Origin: a virus
DNA length: 49,402 bases
Reading direction: 5' to 3' (one strand)
IMG/VR virus record: IMGVR_UViG_3300011414_000001
Coordinates: 1-49,402 of that record
Shown here: positions 7,359 through 14,704 of the stretch, piece after piece
Numbering within the stretch: position 1 is the stretch's first letter
How the letters are laid out: the number at the start of each line of letters is the position of its first letter
Notes under the pieces: generated by a model
Seen by the model: only the letters and a program-made list of their open reading frames with translations
Database searches by the model: none
What the model was told of the DNA's origin: nothing
Translations under genes and position numbers: made by a program

Positions 7359-7864
7359 CTTCCGCTGACCTGCTGGAACAAATCAAGTGGGACACGAAGG
7401 TGCTCGCGGAACCCTTCCACTGTCACATTCCGTCGACTGAGTTTTTTATCAACCGCATTGTGCAATATACCGAGTCATACAAGGAATTGAGGGCACAGGA
7501 AATGGGTCTCAGCGTAACGACGACAACGACCACGACCGTGAAACTGGCGCCGAAGCTGAAGCAGCGACTGTTGACCAAGTTTCGGGAGTATCAGGACCTG
7601 AAGGTCAAACTCGATGCGACGAAATCTCGCATGGATGAACTGAAGACAGAGCTTGCGGACTTGCGTGAGGACACGGGTGAAGTCTCGCTGGAGTTGGAGG
7701 GGTTCAAGACCGCTCTCATCTCTCCCACTCGAAGCAAGTTCAACGAGAAGAAGTTCATCGCGGACGGTGGGGATATCACCATCTACAAAGGGGCAGTGGA
7801 AACTATACCTTCCAAGAGCTATGAAAAAGTTTCTGTGCCCGGTCAGAAAGAAGACGGCGAATGA
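7355..7864 (+). CDS. Coiled-coil hypothetical phage protein
   Basis: This 169-aa protein starts at GTG 7355, overlapping the previous stop. It has a Thr-rich linker (VTTTTTTTVKL), a central heptad-like coiled coil of about 60 residues (TKSRMDELKTELADLRED) and a C-terminal module with FNEKKFIADGGD and KSYEKVSVPG. That C-terminal pattern recurs in phage proteins near replication genes whose role is unknown. It overlaps the next gene by four bases (ATGA). I offer no specific function; a structural adaptor in the replication complex would fit the coiled coil but is a guess. Confidence 0.6.
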   Translation: MTSADLLEQIKWDTKVLAEPFHCHIPSTEFFINRIVQYTESYKELRAQEMGLSVTTTTTTTVKLAPKLKQRLLTKFREYQDLKVKLDATKSRMDELKTELADLREDTGEVSLELEGFKTALISPTRSKFNEKKFIADGGDITIYKGAVETIPSKSYEKVSVPGQKEDGE

Positions 7865-8121
7865 GTGCACCCCCTTGCATCCCCCTTCGCCGGGACGTCG
7901 TCTATGATCTGGTCGCCCGTGCGTTCGTGGCGCTGATACCGCCTACACCAGATGCAACGGGCGCGGAGGTCTCTACGGCAGTTTTCACGATGTGTGCGCA
8001 AATCATTGAACTCTTGATTCACGTGAAGGACCTGAACGCTCGTGCCCACAACATTGAGGTCGCTCGAACAGCCGTGGCGCAGCTGTACTCGATGCTGCCC
8101 GCACCGACGACGGTGAACTAG
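7861..8121 (+). CDS. Hypothetical protein (86 aa)
   Basis: This 86-aa protein has no family I recognise. It is helical and rich in Ala and Val (DVVYDLVARAFVALIPP, FTMCAQIIELLIHV). The hydrophobic segments are interrupted by charged residues, so it is probably soluble rather than membrane-spanning. It starts in an ATGA overlap and its stop directly abuts the following ATG. Confidence 0.55.
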   Translation: MSAPPCIPLRRDVVYDLVARAFVALIPPTPDATGAEVSTAVFTMCAQIIELLIHVKDLNARAHNIEVARTAVAQLYSMLPAPTTVN

Positions 8122-8439
8122 ATGGGTACCCTATTCCTTTCCATCCTGTTGACTATTCGGGTCTCTGTGGGCATGTCGCCACTGAAAACGACCGTCAACA
8201 TCAGGACCGATGAAGAGTTCCTGGCGGGCACGGTCTGTCTGATTTGGGAATCCGATGGGGAAGCCGCCACCCCAGGGTCCAACTGCTGGACGGTCAGCGA
8301 GGCTGACCGTCATGGGTGGACGAAAGAGATTGTGCTGCGGACGGGTCGCTATGAAGTGTGGGTTACGACTGTCGGACAAGACACGAAAGGGAATGCATTC
8401 TCGAAGGTGTCCACACACCGAACCGTCGAAGTCTACTGA
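8122..8439 (+). CDS. Hypothetical protein with hydrophobic N-terminus
   Basis: This 105-aa protein begins with a short hydrophobic stretch (GTLFLSILLTIRVSVG) that could be an uncleaved signal anchor. The rest is beta-rich (TVCLIWESDGEA, GRYEVWVTTVGQD), suggesting a small Ig-like or sandwich fold. It is the last gene of the rightward replication operon; its 3' end overlaps the integrase 3' end by seven bases in convergent orientation. No family recognised. Confidence 0.55.
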   Translation: MGTLFLSILLTIRVSVGMSPLKTTVNIRTDEEFLAGTVCLIWESDGEAATPGSNCWTVSEADRHGWTKEIVLRTGRYEVWVTTVGQDTKGNAFSKVSTHRTVEVY

Positions 8440-9686
8440 ACTTTCGGCATCTCAATCGCTTCCATCCCAAGCGCTTCTCGCACTTTGTTCTCGATGGCAA
8501 AGGCGACGAAGCGCTTTTCTGTTTCATACGCATGCAGGTTATAGACGCCTGCGACTCCTCCAATTTCATGGTCGATGTAGCGCTCCACCCAGTCGCGATT
8601 GCAGCCATACGCGTTGGCTGCAGTGGAGGCCCAACGCCGAAGATCATGTGGGTCAAACTCCCCCAGCTTGGCTCTCCCAACCATCTCCACCGTCTCCTTG
8701 GCGAAGAAGTTCGACCGAGCTTTCTCCCTGCCGTCGAAGCGTTTGATCGGGAAAACAAAGTCCTTGCCCGTGTCTGGGTGCGCCTGAATCTTCTTCAAGA
8801 TATCGAGCGCCATCGGACCCAACACAATGAGGTAGGGGTCCTGATGCCGGGTCGTCAGCCGACGCTTCCGAATGACAAACGGCTTGACCCAATGGTCGCC
8901 CGACAGCGTGCCCCACTGCATCCGTAAGACCTCGCCCCCTCGCTGAGCCGTCAGGGCTCGCAATTGAAACTGCCAACCCAGCATCGGCCGGCCTTCCTCG
9001 ATCCACGCGTCCCAGACCGCCCACAAGCGTTTGAACTCTTCAGTGGTTGGGAAGGACCTCCGTCCACCACCCAGATGTTTAGTCTCTGTGCCGAACGCCG
9101 GATTGCCCTGAATCTCGTCCCAGCCTTGGGCAATACCGAATTTGAAAATCTTGGAGATGAGGACGCGCACGATATCGGATGCTCGTGTGCCCCGGAGCGC
9201 AATAGCGGTCAGCACCTTGGCCGTGTCTCTCCTGGTGATGCTGCCGGCTGCTCGATCCCCCCACAGGGGCAGTAGTTCCTTGTTGATGAGGCGGATGTCC
9301 TCTCCCGGCCGCTTCTTCTTCGGTTTGGCGTGCAGCTCAATATACAGAGCCGCAAGGTCCTTGAACGCCCGCCCTGGCTGGCCAGCCTGCCCGCTGTGAG
9401 GCGTTCGGGGGTCCTGCCCAGCCCTGACTAGGACCGCTCCGTCCCGCACTCTCTGGCGGGCTTCTGACAGCCCACAGCCCCCAGGACCGAAGTAGCCCAA
9501 GATGTGGCGGATGGGTGCCTTCCCACCCGGCAGCCGGAAATAGTGGCTGAAGGTCTTCTTGCCAGTCGGATGGACCGTGACCGTGAGCCCTGGTTGCTTG
9601 GCGTCGAAGTATTCCTGACGTTTCTGGAGGGGCGTCAGGGCCGTCAGGGACCCTTGCGTGAACTCGAACTTCAGGATGGAAGACAT
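8433..9686 (-). CDS. int: Tyrosine-recombinase integrase (P4/prophage type)
   Basis: This 417-aa integrase has the usual layout: an N-terminal arm-binding domain (about 1-95), a core-binding SAM-like domain (about 105-205) and a catalytic domain. Catalytic residues are R249 in AQRGGEVL, H347 and R350 in DPHDLRRW, H373 in IDHEIGG and the nucleophile Y382 in GVYNLHAYETEKR, a spacing typical of tRNA-targeting integrases. It lies three bases after the zinc-ribbon gene, on the same strand, with attP immediately upstream of that pair. It would insert the phage into the 3' end of a tRNA-Thr gene. It converges on the replication operon, overlapping its last gene by seven bases. Confidence 0.95.
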   Translation of the reverse strand: MSSILKFEFTQGSLTALTPLQKRQEYFDAKQPGLTVTVHPTGKKTFSHYFRLPGGKAPIRHILGYFGPGGCGLSEARQRVRDGAVLVRAGQDPRTPHSGQAGQPGRAFKDLAALYIELHAKPKKKRPGEDIRLINKELLPLWGDRAAGSITRRDTAKVLTAIALRGTRASDIVRVLISKIFKFGIAQGWDEIQGNPAFGTETKHLGGGRRSFPTTEEFKRLWAVWDAWIEEGRPMLGWQFQLRALTAQRGGEVLRMQWGTLSGDHWVKPFVIRKRRLTTRHQDPYLIVLGPMALDILKKIQAHPDTGKDFVFPIKRFDGREKARSNFFAKETVEMVGRAKLGEFDPHDLRRWASTAANAYGCNRDWVERYIDHEIGGVAGVYNLHAYETEKRFVAFAIENKVREALGMEAIEMPKVQ

Positions 9687-9689
9687 GGC

Positions 9690-9956
9690 CTAAATGAACT
9701 GGGCCTTTCCCCCACCGAAAATGAACATCTGAGCGTCACATGACACACAATCCTTGGTATAGGGACCGACGCCATGCTCCTTGTTGAAGCGCTCAAAATC
9801 CGACTTCATCCACTGTTCTGACCCGTCGCTAGGATTGGGCTGAGGCTCCCCGCAATATGGGCAGCATACCGACACTGCCTCTGTCACGAGCTGAGCGGGG
9901 CTGGTTTCCGAGGACGACACTTGGTCTTTCTTACGACGCCGCGTTGGGGTTTTCAT
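9690..9956 (-). CDS. Zinc-ribbon protein upstream of integrase
   Basis: This 88-aa protein has a basic N-terminus (KTPTRRRKKD) and two Cys pairs, CCPYCG and CVSC, about 45 residues apart, suggesting one zinc ribbon. It begins at the edge of the attP region and ends three bases before the integrase start, so the two form a small leftward operon. A role as an integrase accessory or regulator is possible from position only. Confidence 0.6.
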   Translation of the reverse strand: MKTPTRRRKKDQVSSSETSPAQLVTEAVSVCCPYCGEPQPNPSDGSEQWMKSDFERFNKEHGVGPYTKDCVSCDAQMFIFGGGKAQFI

Positions 9957-9986
9957 ATGCCCGTGAGAGTAGCAGGAATCACGCCA

Positions 9987-10018
9987 GTGCTACAAATCGC
10001 ACTACACGGGTGCTACGG
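9987..10018. repeat. GTGCTAC repeats, left side of attP
   Basis: GTGCTAC occurs at 9987-9993 and within GGGTGCTACGG at 10008-10018. The same 11-mer recurs on the other side of the attP core at 10238-10248, again with a GTGCTAC close by. The placement around the integration core suggests binding sites for integrase arms, excisionase or a host bending protein. Confidence 0.5.
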
Positions 10019-10044
10019 GACGGGCGGGCTAGGGCGGTCGATCT

Positions 10045-10114
10045 CGAACGTCACCGAACGTCCTTTCATTGGAAAAATCAGGTCTCCGAACAAGGACGAA
10101 CGTCCACGAACGAG
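10045..10114. repeat. Phased CGAACG(TC) arm-type repeats
   Basis: CGAACGTC is present at 10045-10052, 10055-10062 and 10097-10104, with a variant CGAACGAG at 10107-10114. Each pair is offset by exactly 10 bp, one helical turn, and the pairs are 52 bp apart. They lie between the integrase operon and the attP core, the usual place for arm-type integrase sites. Confidence 0.6.
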
Positions 10115-10126
10115 TACGATTACCGC

Positions 10127-10171
10127 TTCGTAATCAGCAGGTCGGAGGTCCGAGTCCTCTCGCCGGCTCCA
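10127..10171 (+). other. attP: attP core: 3' half of a tRNA-Thr(CGT) gene
   Basis: The segment starts in an anticodon-loop-like TTCGTAA, has the T-arm GGAGG-TCCGAGT-CCTCT, an acceptor strand CGCCGGC, discriminator T and a terminal CCA (10169-10171). No 5' half of a tRNA precedes it: the bases before do not pair as an anticodon stem. This is the pattern expected for a phage attachment site that rebuilds the 3' end of a host tRNA-Thr gene on integration. Exact crossover limits need the host sequence. Confidence 0.75.
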
Positions 10172-10183
10172 GAAAAGACTCAG

Positions 10184-10215
10184 TAAAACAACAAAAGCCG
10201 CCCTGGTAGGCGGCT
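10184..10215 (-). terminator. Intrinsic terminator of the leftward late region
   Basis: AGCCGCC (10196-10202), loop CTGGTA and GGCGGCT (10209-10215) form a perfect 7-bp stem. On the minus strand it is followed by TTTTGTTGTTTT (10195-10184). It lies 17 bases past the stop of the last late gene and stops leftward transcription just before attP. Confidence 0.8.
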
Positions 10216-10228
10216 CCTGCTGTGTAAG

Positions 10229-10248
10229 GTGCTACATGGGTGCTACGG
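10229..10248. repeat. GTGCTAC repeats, right side of attP
   Basis: GTGCTAC at 10229-10235 and GGGTGCTACGG at 10238-10248 match the copies at 9987-9993 and 10008-10018 across the attP core. The right copy overlaps the 3' end of the small gene at 10232-10408, so it lies partly in coding sequence. Confidence 0.5.
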
Positions 10249-10408
10249 CTTTCCGAAGGGGTCGGCGGAAGATCCATCGCATGTAGAGGCGTTGATGGAT
10301 GGGGTGCCGGGGCGTCTGGGCGTCCTCTCGGGCTCGAAGATACGCCATCGGGGTTGGGAACCCGTCCTGCTTGATGTGAGCCTTGATCCAGCGGTTCCAA
10401 CGGGTCAT
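10232..10408 (-). CDS. Small basic protein after the AlpA-like gene
   Basis: This 58-aa protein starts in an ATGA overlap with the AlpA-like gene. It is rich in Arg, Lys and Trp (MTRWNRWIKAHIKQDG, RLYMRWIFRRPLRKA), with a strongly positive net charge suggesting nucleic-acid contact. A terminator lies directly downstream. No family is recognised. Position beside the AlpA-like protein and attP makes a part in excision or its control possible. Confidence 0.55.
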   Translation of the reverse strand: MTRWNRWIKAHIKQDGFPTPMAYLRAREDAQTPRHPIHQRLYMRWIFRRPLRKAVAPM

Positions 10409-10617
10409 GCGTTTTTCCGTCTCTGTGGCTCCACCACGTCTCCTGTCGGCGCATCCATCCACGCCTGAATCGCACTCTCCCGCCAGCCCACAGCCTTTCC
10501 TCCAAGCCGTGTGCGTGACGGGAACGTGCCCGCCTTCTCGCGTTCCCAGATAGTCGTTCGACCGAGGCCGGTCACATGCAGAACTTCGGGCAAACGGAGA
10601 AAGCGGTCAAGGCTCAC
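10405..10617 (-). CDS. AlpA-like MerR-fold DNA-binding protein, candidate excisionase
   Basis: This 70-aa protein fits the AlpA/Xis family of winged MerR-type proteins: FLRLPEVLHVTGLGRTTIW (helix-turn-helix), EREKAGTFPSRTRLG (wing) and AVGWRESAIQAWMDA (final helix). AlpA-type proteins often activate or direct prophage excision. I chose GTG 10617, which overlaps the nucleotidase stop (GTGA) and leaves exactly the domain. The gene sits about 230 bases from the attP core but, unusually, at the very end of the leftward late region rather than beside an early promoter. Excisionase activity is inferred from family and position. Confidence 0.75.
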   Translation of the reverse strand: MSLDRFLRLPEVLHVTGLGRTTIWEREKAGTFPSRTRLGGKAVGWRESAIQAWMDAPTGDVVEPQRRKNA

Positions 10618-11273
10618 AGCGACCGCCCGCCCTGAAGCGCTCGACGTAGGGCATCGCCTGAGGCACTGGTCGCCAACGCCACATTGCCCAACTGCACGAA
10701 CTCCAATACTGATGCGATCCGACGCACCCCTTGCGCGGACGCACTGTTCTCGACATTCCATGGCTGCGTGAGCAACGACACGGATGTTGTCGGGCTGTAC
10801 TGGCGCACGTCCACCACATTTTCCCAACGGTCGTCAATGTAGTGAGTCAGATCGAGCGCACGAGCACACAGCCCCTTTGCGCTAGAGATGAGCACCGTGG
10901 GAAACTCGAACCCCATGTAGAGCAGCCAGCCCTCCGTCTGCTCCTTCACACGGACGCCCGGACGTGCCGTAATGAAGTAGATTTCGGTGCCAGCGGTCTG
11001 GATGTTGCGGAGACTTTCCAACAGAGACCGAGTCTGCGGATAGTCAAGTAGACTGAGCCAGAAGGTCGAGTCGGTTTTGATATTCGTCCACACCGTCGAC
11101 ACTTCCACTTCTGTGTACCCATAGTGCTGTGGGTAGTTCCAGCATGGAATATCGAAGGGACGTGCAGGAAACAAGTCCCGTCCCGTCACGTCAATCACAC
11201 GCTGAATAAACGCCGAGTTGAAATCCGCAAGCACTCCATCGACGTCGACACCGACACGACTTAGGTGATTCAT
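10614..11273 (-). CDS. 5'(3')-deoxyribonucleotidase (HAD superfamily)
   Basis: This 219-aa HAD phosphatase of the NT5C type has motif I GVDVDGVLADF (D10, D12), motif II FITARPG (T102) and motif IV YIDDRWENV (D147, D148). Such enzymes dephosphorylate deoxyribonucleoside monophosphates and, in phages, shape nucleotide pools. I chose ATG 11273, next to the conserved core; an upstream in-frame start would add 26 unrelated residues. The ribosome site is weak (AGAGAACC). It ends in a GTGA overlap with the AlpA-like gene, and a dATP/dGTP diphosphohydrolase-like gene lies two genes upstream, so a linked dNTP-to-nucleoside route is plausible. Confidence 0.8.
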   Translation of the reverse strand: MNHLSRVGVDVDGVLADFNSAFIQRVIDVTGRDLFPARPFDIPCWNYPQHYGYTEVEVSTVWTNIKTDSTFWLSLLDYPQTRSLLESLRNIQTAGTEIYFITARPGVRVKEQTEGWLLYMGFEFPTVLISSAKGLCARALDLTHYIDDRWENVVDVRQYSPTTSVSLLTQPWNVENSASAQGVRRIASVLEFVQLGNVALATSASGDALRRALQGGRSL

Positions 11274-11311
11274 CAAAGGTTCTCTTGAAATCAGGGTTGT
11301 TGATATCTGTC

Positions 11312-12580
11312 TTATCGGAACGCGATTTCGTGACAGCCCGTCAGCGTGCAAATGAAGAAGCGGTCTTGGGGCACGCCATCAATTGTGAGCTGCTGAACGG
11401 CGGGACCGGGGATGAGCGCTTCGACCGGCACATGCACTGGAAACGTGCACGGCAAGGGCTGACCGAAGTTGGTTGCCGTCGTGTCCGTGCAGAGGGTTTC
11501 AGTCGGTGGTGGTGTCGGATAGGTGCAAGGAAGTGACCCTCCGAAGTTCGTGGCCGTAGGGTCGGTGCAAATGGTCGGCGGAGGGACGCCCTCGCCAACG
11601 GAGACCGGAAACACAATGACCGCTGACACGGCCTGGGTTGGGAACGGTTGCGTCCACACCACCATGCTTTTGTGGTTGCCTGTACCCATGATGGCTGGGT
11701 CCAACACAAACGGGGCCACCAGCTGCTTGTTCATCTCCGGGGTGATGATGTCCTGCCGAATCAGCGACCCCAGAATGCCGTGATGCAAGTCGGGATCGAG
11801 CCGCTGTTCGAACAACTGGTTCATCAGAATGGAGCCGGCGGGGGCGGTGTAGTTGTAGGCATTCACAATGGTGGTGAATTGAGCGAAGATCGGCAAAAGG
11901 GGAATGTAGTTGGCGACCTCGGTGATGACCTCACCCGCAATCGCCACACCCTCCGCGTCATAAAGCACACAGCTCGCCCGATGATGCACACCGGGATTAC
12001 CTTGTTCGGCGGCAGGCTTCTCGGGGGCCGAGAGATCGATGGCTGAATACAGCGGAAACACGGCACTCGCGTCGAGAGTCTTCCCATCATCCAACGCTGT
12101 GCGGGTGAAGAATCGCACTTCGAGCCATCCGTGCGGAGGAGTTTGAAAGATGTGGAGAAATCCATCATCGCCCAGGGTCAGGTCCACCGTCGCCACGCCA
12201 GACCACTCCATCAGACCGTTGGGGTTGCCACGCATCACCGGCAGTTCAGAAGAACCCGTTGCGTCCCATCGGATGCTGCGGATGTGTTCACCCTGCACCA
12301 GGCCGATGATGCCGGCGATGTTGTGGGCCTTGAGGGTAAATGGCACGTCGAAGGCGTCGTAGTTGAGCATCCGCGCATACGCTGGAGCCTTGAACACAAT
12401 ATGGATGTGGCCGGCGTTGATGGGATCGGGGTCGTTGATCCAGCACTGTTGGTCAGTGGTAAGCCATTCGGCCGGCGATGCGTAAGACCCCTTTTGCGGA
12501 TGGCCTTGAAGCTGATACTGCGCCGACGCACTTGATGCAAACAACAACGACGACGCAAACGCCACAGTCAGAAACTTCAT
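11312..12580 (-). CDS. Secreted protein with C-terminal Cys-motif repeats
   Basis: This 422-aa protein has a clear Sec signal peptide (FLTVAFASSLLFASSASA, cut before QYQL). The mature part is beta-rich without a family I recognise. Near the C-terminus lie two copies of a Cys motif, CTDPTATNFGGSLPCTYP and CTDTTATNFGQPLPCTFP, separated by Pro/Thr linkers; a third version occurs in the secreted protein at 13865-14704. It starts in an ATGA overlap with the hydrolase gene. It is too far from tail genes to be an obvious virion part. Likely location is the periplasm or cell surface; adhesion or envelope modification in infected or lysogenic cells is speculation. Confidence 0.65.
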   Translation of the reverse strand: MKFLTVAFASSLLFASSASAQYQLQGHPQKGSYASPAEWLTTDQQCWINDPDPINAGHIHIVFKAPAYARMLNYDAFDVPFTLKAHNIAGIIGLVQGEHIRSIRWDATGSSELPVMRGNPNGLMEWSGVATVDLTLGDDGFLHIFQTPPHGWLEVRFFTRTALDDGKTLDASAVFPLYSAIDLSAPEKPAAEQGNPGVHHRASCVLYDAEGVAIAGEVITEVANYIPLLPIFAQFTTIVNAYNYTAPAGSILMNQLFEQRLDPDLHHGILGSLIRQDIITPEMNKQLVAPFVLDPAIMGTGNHKSMVVWTQPFPTQAVSAVIVFPVSVGEGVPPPTICTDPTATNFGGSLPCTYPTPPPTETLCTDTTATNFGQPLPCTFPVHVPVEALIPGPAVQQLTIDGVPQDRFFICTLTGCHEIAFR

Positions 12581-13182
12581 TTGCCCTCCGATTTAGTCTT
12601 CCACTTGTCTTTAATCAGCTCGACGCCATTGATATTGAAGAAGGTTGCGCTCGCATGGTCCTCGTCGGTCTCTTCGTTGAACCACGACATGAAGTGACGG
12701 AACGCAGACTCTTTGTAGCGAATGTATTCCTCCTGTGTTTCGATGAGGGAGAAATTTGGTACCCCAGGTATCGGGTCCGGATATTTCGCTTCCGCGTTGG
12801 TCAAGTGCTGAGCCCACCGACGCATCATTGGACCGAAAGTGATGCGCGACCATTTGATTTTTCCCTCGCTGGGATCGCGCATCGCACCACTGGAGAACAC
12901 TTGTCGCTTTCCACTATCCTTGATGCCTGCTATCGTCGCGTGGTGCGTTTCGATGTGAGGCTCCTCCGCCGCACGGACATCTTCTTGGATGACTGAGACA
13001 GCCTTGCTCGCTCCTTGAAGAGACACCGTAGGCGCATGCTGCACAAGAATCTCCCCGTGTTCGCTCTGCATCGTGTATTGACCGCCATAGCCTCTTCCAA
13101 GTGCATAACATCCCTTGCACTGGTATTGCGCCCCTTCATCACAGCCACAGCCCATCGCACTCTTCTTTGGGTCGGTGTTCAT
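12577..13182 (-). CDS. dATP/dGTP diphosphohydrolase-like protein (DUF5664 type)
   Basis: This 201-aa protein has a C-terminal helical domain resembling the phage dATP/dGTP diphosphohydrolase family: RDPSEGKIKW, MMRRWAQHLTNAEAKYPD, RYKESAFRHFMSWFNEE and DEDHASATFFNINGVELI, with the expected metal-binding Glu, His and Asp. These enzymes lower selected purine dNTP pools and have been linked to base-modified phage genomes. The N-terminal 40 residues form an extra Cys-rich knuckle (CGCDEG...CKGC). I chose ATG 13182, preceded by GAGGAG, over a TTG one codon earlier; it overlaps the SPFH stop (TGATG). No PurZ gene is visible, so a full 2-aminoadenine pathway is not supported. Confidence 0.62.
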   Translation of the reverse strand: MNTDPKKSAMGCGCDEGAQYQCKGCYALGRGYGGQYTMQSEHGEILVQHAPTVSLQGASKAVSVIQEDVRAAEEPHIETHHATIAGIKDSGKRQVFSSGAMRDPSEGKIKWSRITFGPMMRRWAQHLTNAEAKYPDPIPGVPNFSLIETQEEYIRYKESAFRHFMSWFNEETDEDHASATFFNINGVELIKDKWKTKSEGK

Positions 13183-13730
13183 CAATTCTCCTCGTTCGAA
13201 AGCGATTGGGCGACTTTGAACACTCGGGCTCTCGCCAACGTGTTCGTCTTCAACAGCAACACTTCGACTCCAAAATCCTTGAGCTGCTTTGAAGCCTCAT
13301 TCTTCAGCTTGGTCTTCAGCAGCCCCCGACGCTGTTGGTCCTGCAATTCCTTCCACTCGAAATCGCAGCAGATGTCGTGAATCGCGGACATCGCAATGTC
13401 CACGACCGTCGTCAGAGGCGAATGCGTGGTCGTCACCAGTGTGAGTAGGTCACTGATGGTGTAGGTGATCGTGGCGCTCACGATGAACGTGATGCCGTCC
13501 TTCGACTCCATCGTCTGGGTTTCCAACCTATCAGTCTGTCGCACGATAGGATGCACATGCAGGGTGGAGCGAATGGGCCAATACCAATGGATACCAGGAG
13601 CACAGAAGACAGGATCGTCTCCGCCTTTGAACTTGATCCCTCCCTCAGTGGTATCGAGAATGACCCATCGAGGGATAAACCGTCCAAGCCAGTCTGCAAT
13701 GTAGCCGATCCACTCGAATGCACCATTCAT
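13182..13730 (-). CDS. SPFH/Band 7 domain protein
   Basis: This 182-aa protein matches the stomatin/prohibitin (SPFH, Band 7) pattern: an N-terminal amphipathic segment (FEWIGYIADWLGRFIP), then WVILDTTEGGIKF, APGIHWYWP, RQTDRLETQTMESKDG and VSATITYTISDLLTL, then a helical C-terminus (KTKLKNEASKQL). SPFH proteins oligomerise at membranes, often with proteases or as microdomain organisers. It is short for the family and lacks a classical N-terminal transmembrane helix. In phages this fold is uncommon. It sits among secreted proteins and a nucleotide hydrolase, overlapping the latter (TGATG), and may act at the infected cell membrane in defence evasion or lysis timing; that is inference. Confidence 0.68.
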   Translation of the reverse strand: MNGAFEWIGYIADWLGRFIPRWVILDTTEGGIKFKGGDDPVFCAPGIHWYWPIRSTLHVHPIVRQTDRLETQTMESKDGITFIVSATITYTISDLLTLVTTTHSPLTTVVDIAMSAIHDICCDFEWKELQDQQRRGLLKTKLKNEASKQLKDFGVEVLLLKTNTLARARVFKVAQSLSNEEN

Positions 13731-13732
13731 GG

Positions 13733-13855
13733 CTACTTCACCAACGGGCCAAGCGTCTGGTCGACACGCTTGTTGAGGGCATCATTCAACGGAGTCTTGG
13801 GCTTCTCTTCACTCTTCTGGAGGAGCCAGTTGTAGATGGTGGTCAGGACGCTCAT
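13733..13855 (-). CDS. Small hypothetical protein (40 aa)
   Basis: The ATG follows AGAGG at good spacing and the stop lies two bases before the SPFH start. The 40-aa peptide has an N-terminal amphipathic helix (LTTIYNWLLQKSEE) and a Lys-rich remainder. It might associate with the SPFH protein at the membrane, but only position suggests this. Confidence 0.55.
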   Translation of the reverse strand: MSVLTTIYNWLLQKSEEKPKTPLNDALNKRVDQTLGPLVK

Positions 13856-13864
13856 GGAAACCTC

Positions 13865-14704
13865 TTATTGAATGCTGCAGCTGACCGGCACACCAAACAC
13901 TGACGCCTTGCATGTGAGTTTCGTCACCTTGGCGTCGAGGGTGGTGATCCCCAATCCAAATTTCGCGATGGCCGCGTTGGCCACCTGTTCGTCGGCACTC
14001 ACTCGCTCAGTCAGTGCTACGACCGCAAGCTTGAGCGCATCCACCTGTGCCTGCAGGTCTGACGGCAGGGGCGGGGGGTTGTAAGTGCAAGGCAAGGACT
14101 GACCTTTGTTGTTTGCATTGGTGTCTTCACAAACCGCAGGCGGGGGCGGAGGACCGACCGAAAAATTGAACACTCCACTGTCCGTGGTTGGAAGAGTCAC
14201 AATATTCGACCGCTCCTGCACGGAATAAGGACCGACTGAATCACGCTCGTTCCCACTGGTGAGCATGAAACCGATGGTCTCACCGGGGACCAGCTGGCCT
14301 GACCCATAGATAGGCGCCCACCGATTGGAGTAATACCAGTTGTTCACATAGTCTGAAGGTGCATCACCGACGCCATTCCGGTCCTGCCACATCTGGATGA
14401 ACGCGCTGCCCACCCAGTTGCCATTGACCTTACGTATCAGCCACACCGTGTATTGAAGGGGGCCGTCCCAGCCAGCGGGCGTGATATTTGGCCATGCGTT
14501 TGGGCCTACATTCTTGGTAAAGGTGAACACCGTATTGTTCGGCGTAATCACGACCTGAGTGATCGCAGCGGTCGATGCCCAGCCGGATACATCCGGTGCG
14601 TTCACCACTTGCACCGCCGAGAGCGGGATCATGTCGACCGCCGCTTGTGCGAACGTCTGAGTGGCCGACAGAAGCAGCGTGAGAACAAACAACAATGTCT
14701 TCAT
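13865..14704 (-). CDS. Secreted protein with Cys motif and C-terminal coiled coil
   Basis: This 279-aa protein has a Sec signal peptide (TLLFVLTLLLSATQTFA, cut near QAAVD). The mature N-terminal domain (about 25-185) is rich in Trp, Asn and beta segments and may be a sandwich fold. A Pro-rich hinge follows, then the motif CEDTNANNKGQSLPCTY shared with the protein at 11312-12580, then a short coiled coil (LQAQVDALKLAVVALTERV) and a C-terminal Cys-containing tail (TCKASVFGVPVSCSIQ). A terminator-like hairpin lies upstream, so it may be separately expressed. It is probably periplasmic or surface-attached; function unknown. Confidence 0.62.
   Translation of the reverse strand: MKTLLFVLTLLLSATQTFAQAAVDMIPLSAVQVVNAPDVSGWASTAAITQVVITPNNTVFTFTKNVGPNAWPNITPAGWDGPLQYTVWLIRKVNGNWVGSAFIQMWQDRNGVGDAPSDYVNNWYYSNRWAPIYGSGQLVPGETIGFMLTSGNERDSVGPYSVQERSNIVTLPTTDSGVFNFSVGPPPPPAVCEDTNANNKGQSLPCTYNPPPLPSDLQAQVDALKLAVVALTERVSADEQVANAAIAKFGLGITTLDAKVTKLTCKASVFGVPVSCSIQ

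Noticed and set aside
10080-10171. Complete tRNA-Thr gene
   Set aside because: Only the anticodon loop, T-arm and acceptor 3' strand are present; the upstream bases do not form D-arm, anticodon stem or 5' acceptor, so it is an attP half.
12577-13182. Complete 2-aminoadenine (Z-genome) pathway
   Set aside because: The dATP/dGTP diphosphohydrolase-like gene is suggestive, but no PurZ was seen, so the pathway is not claimed.
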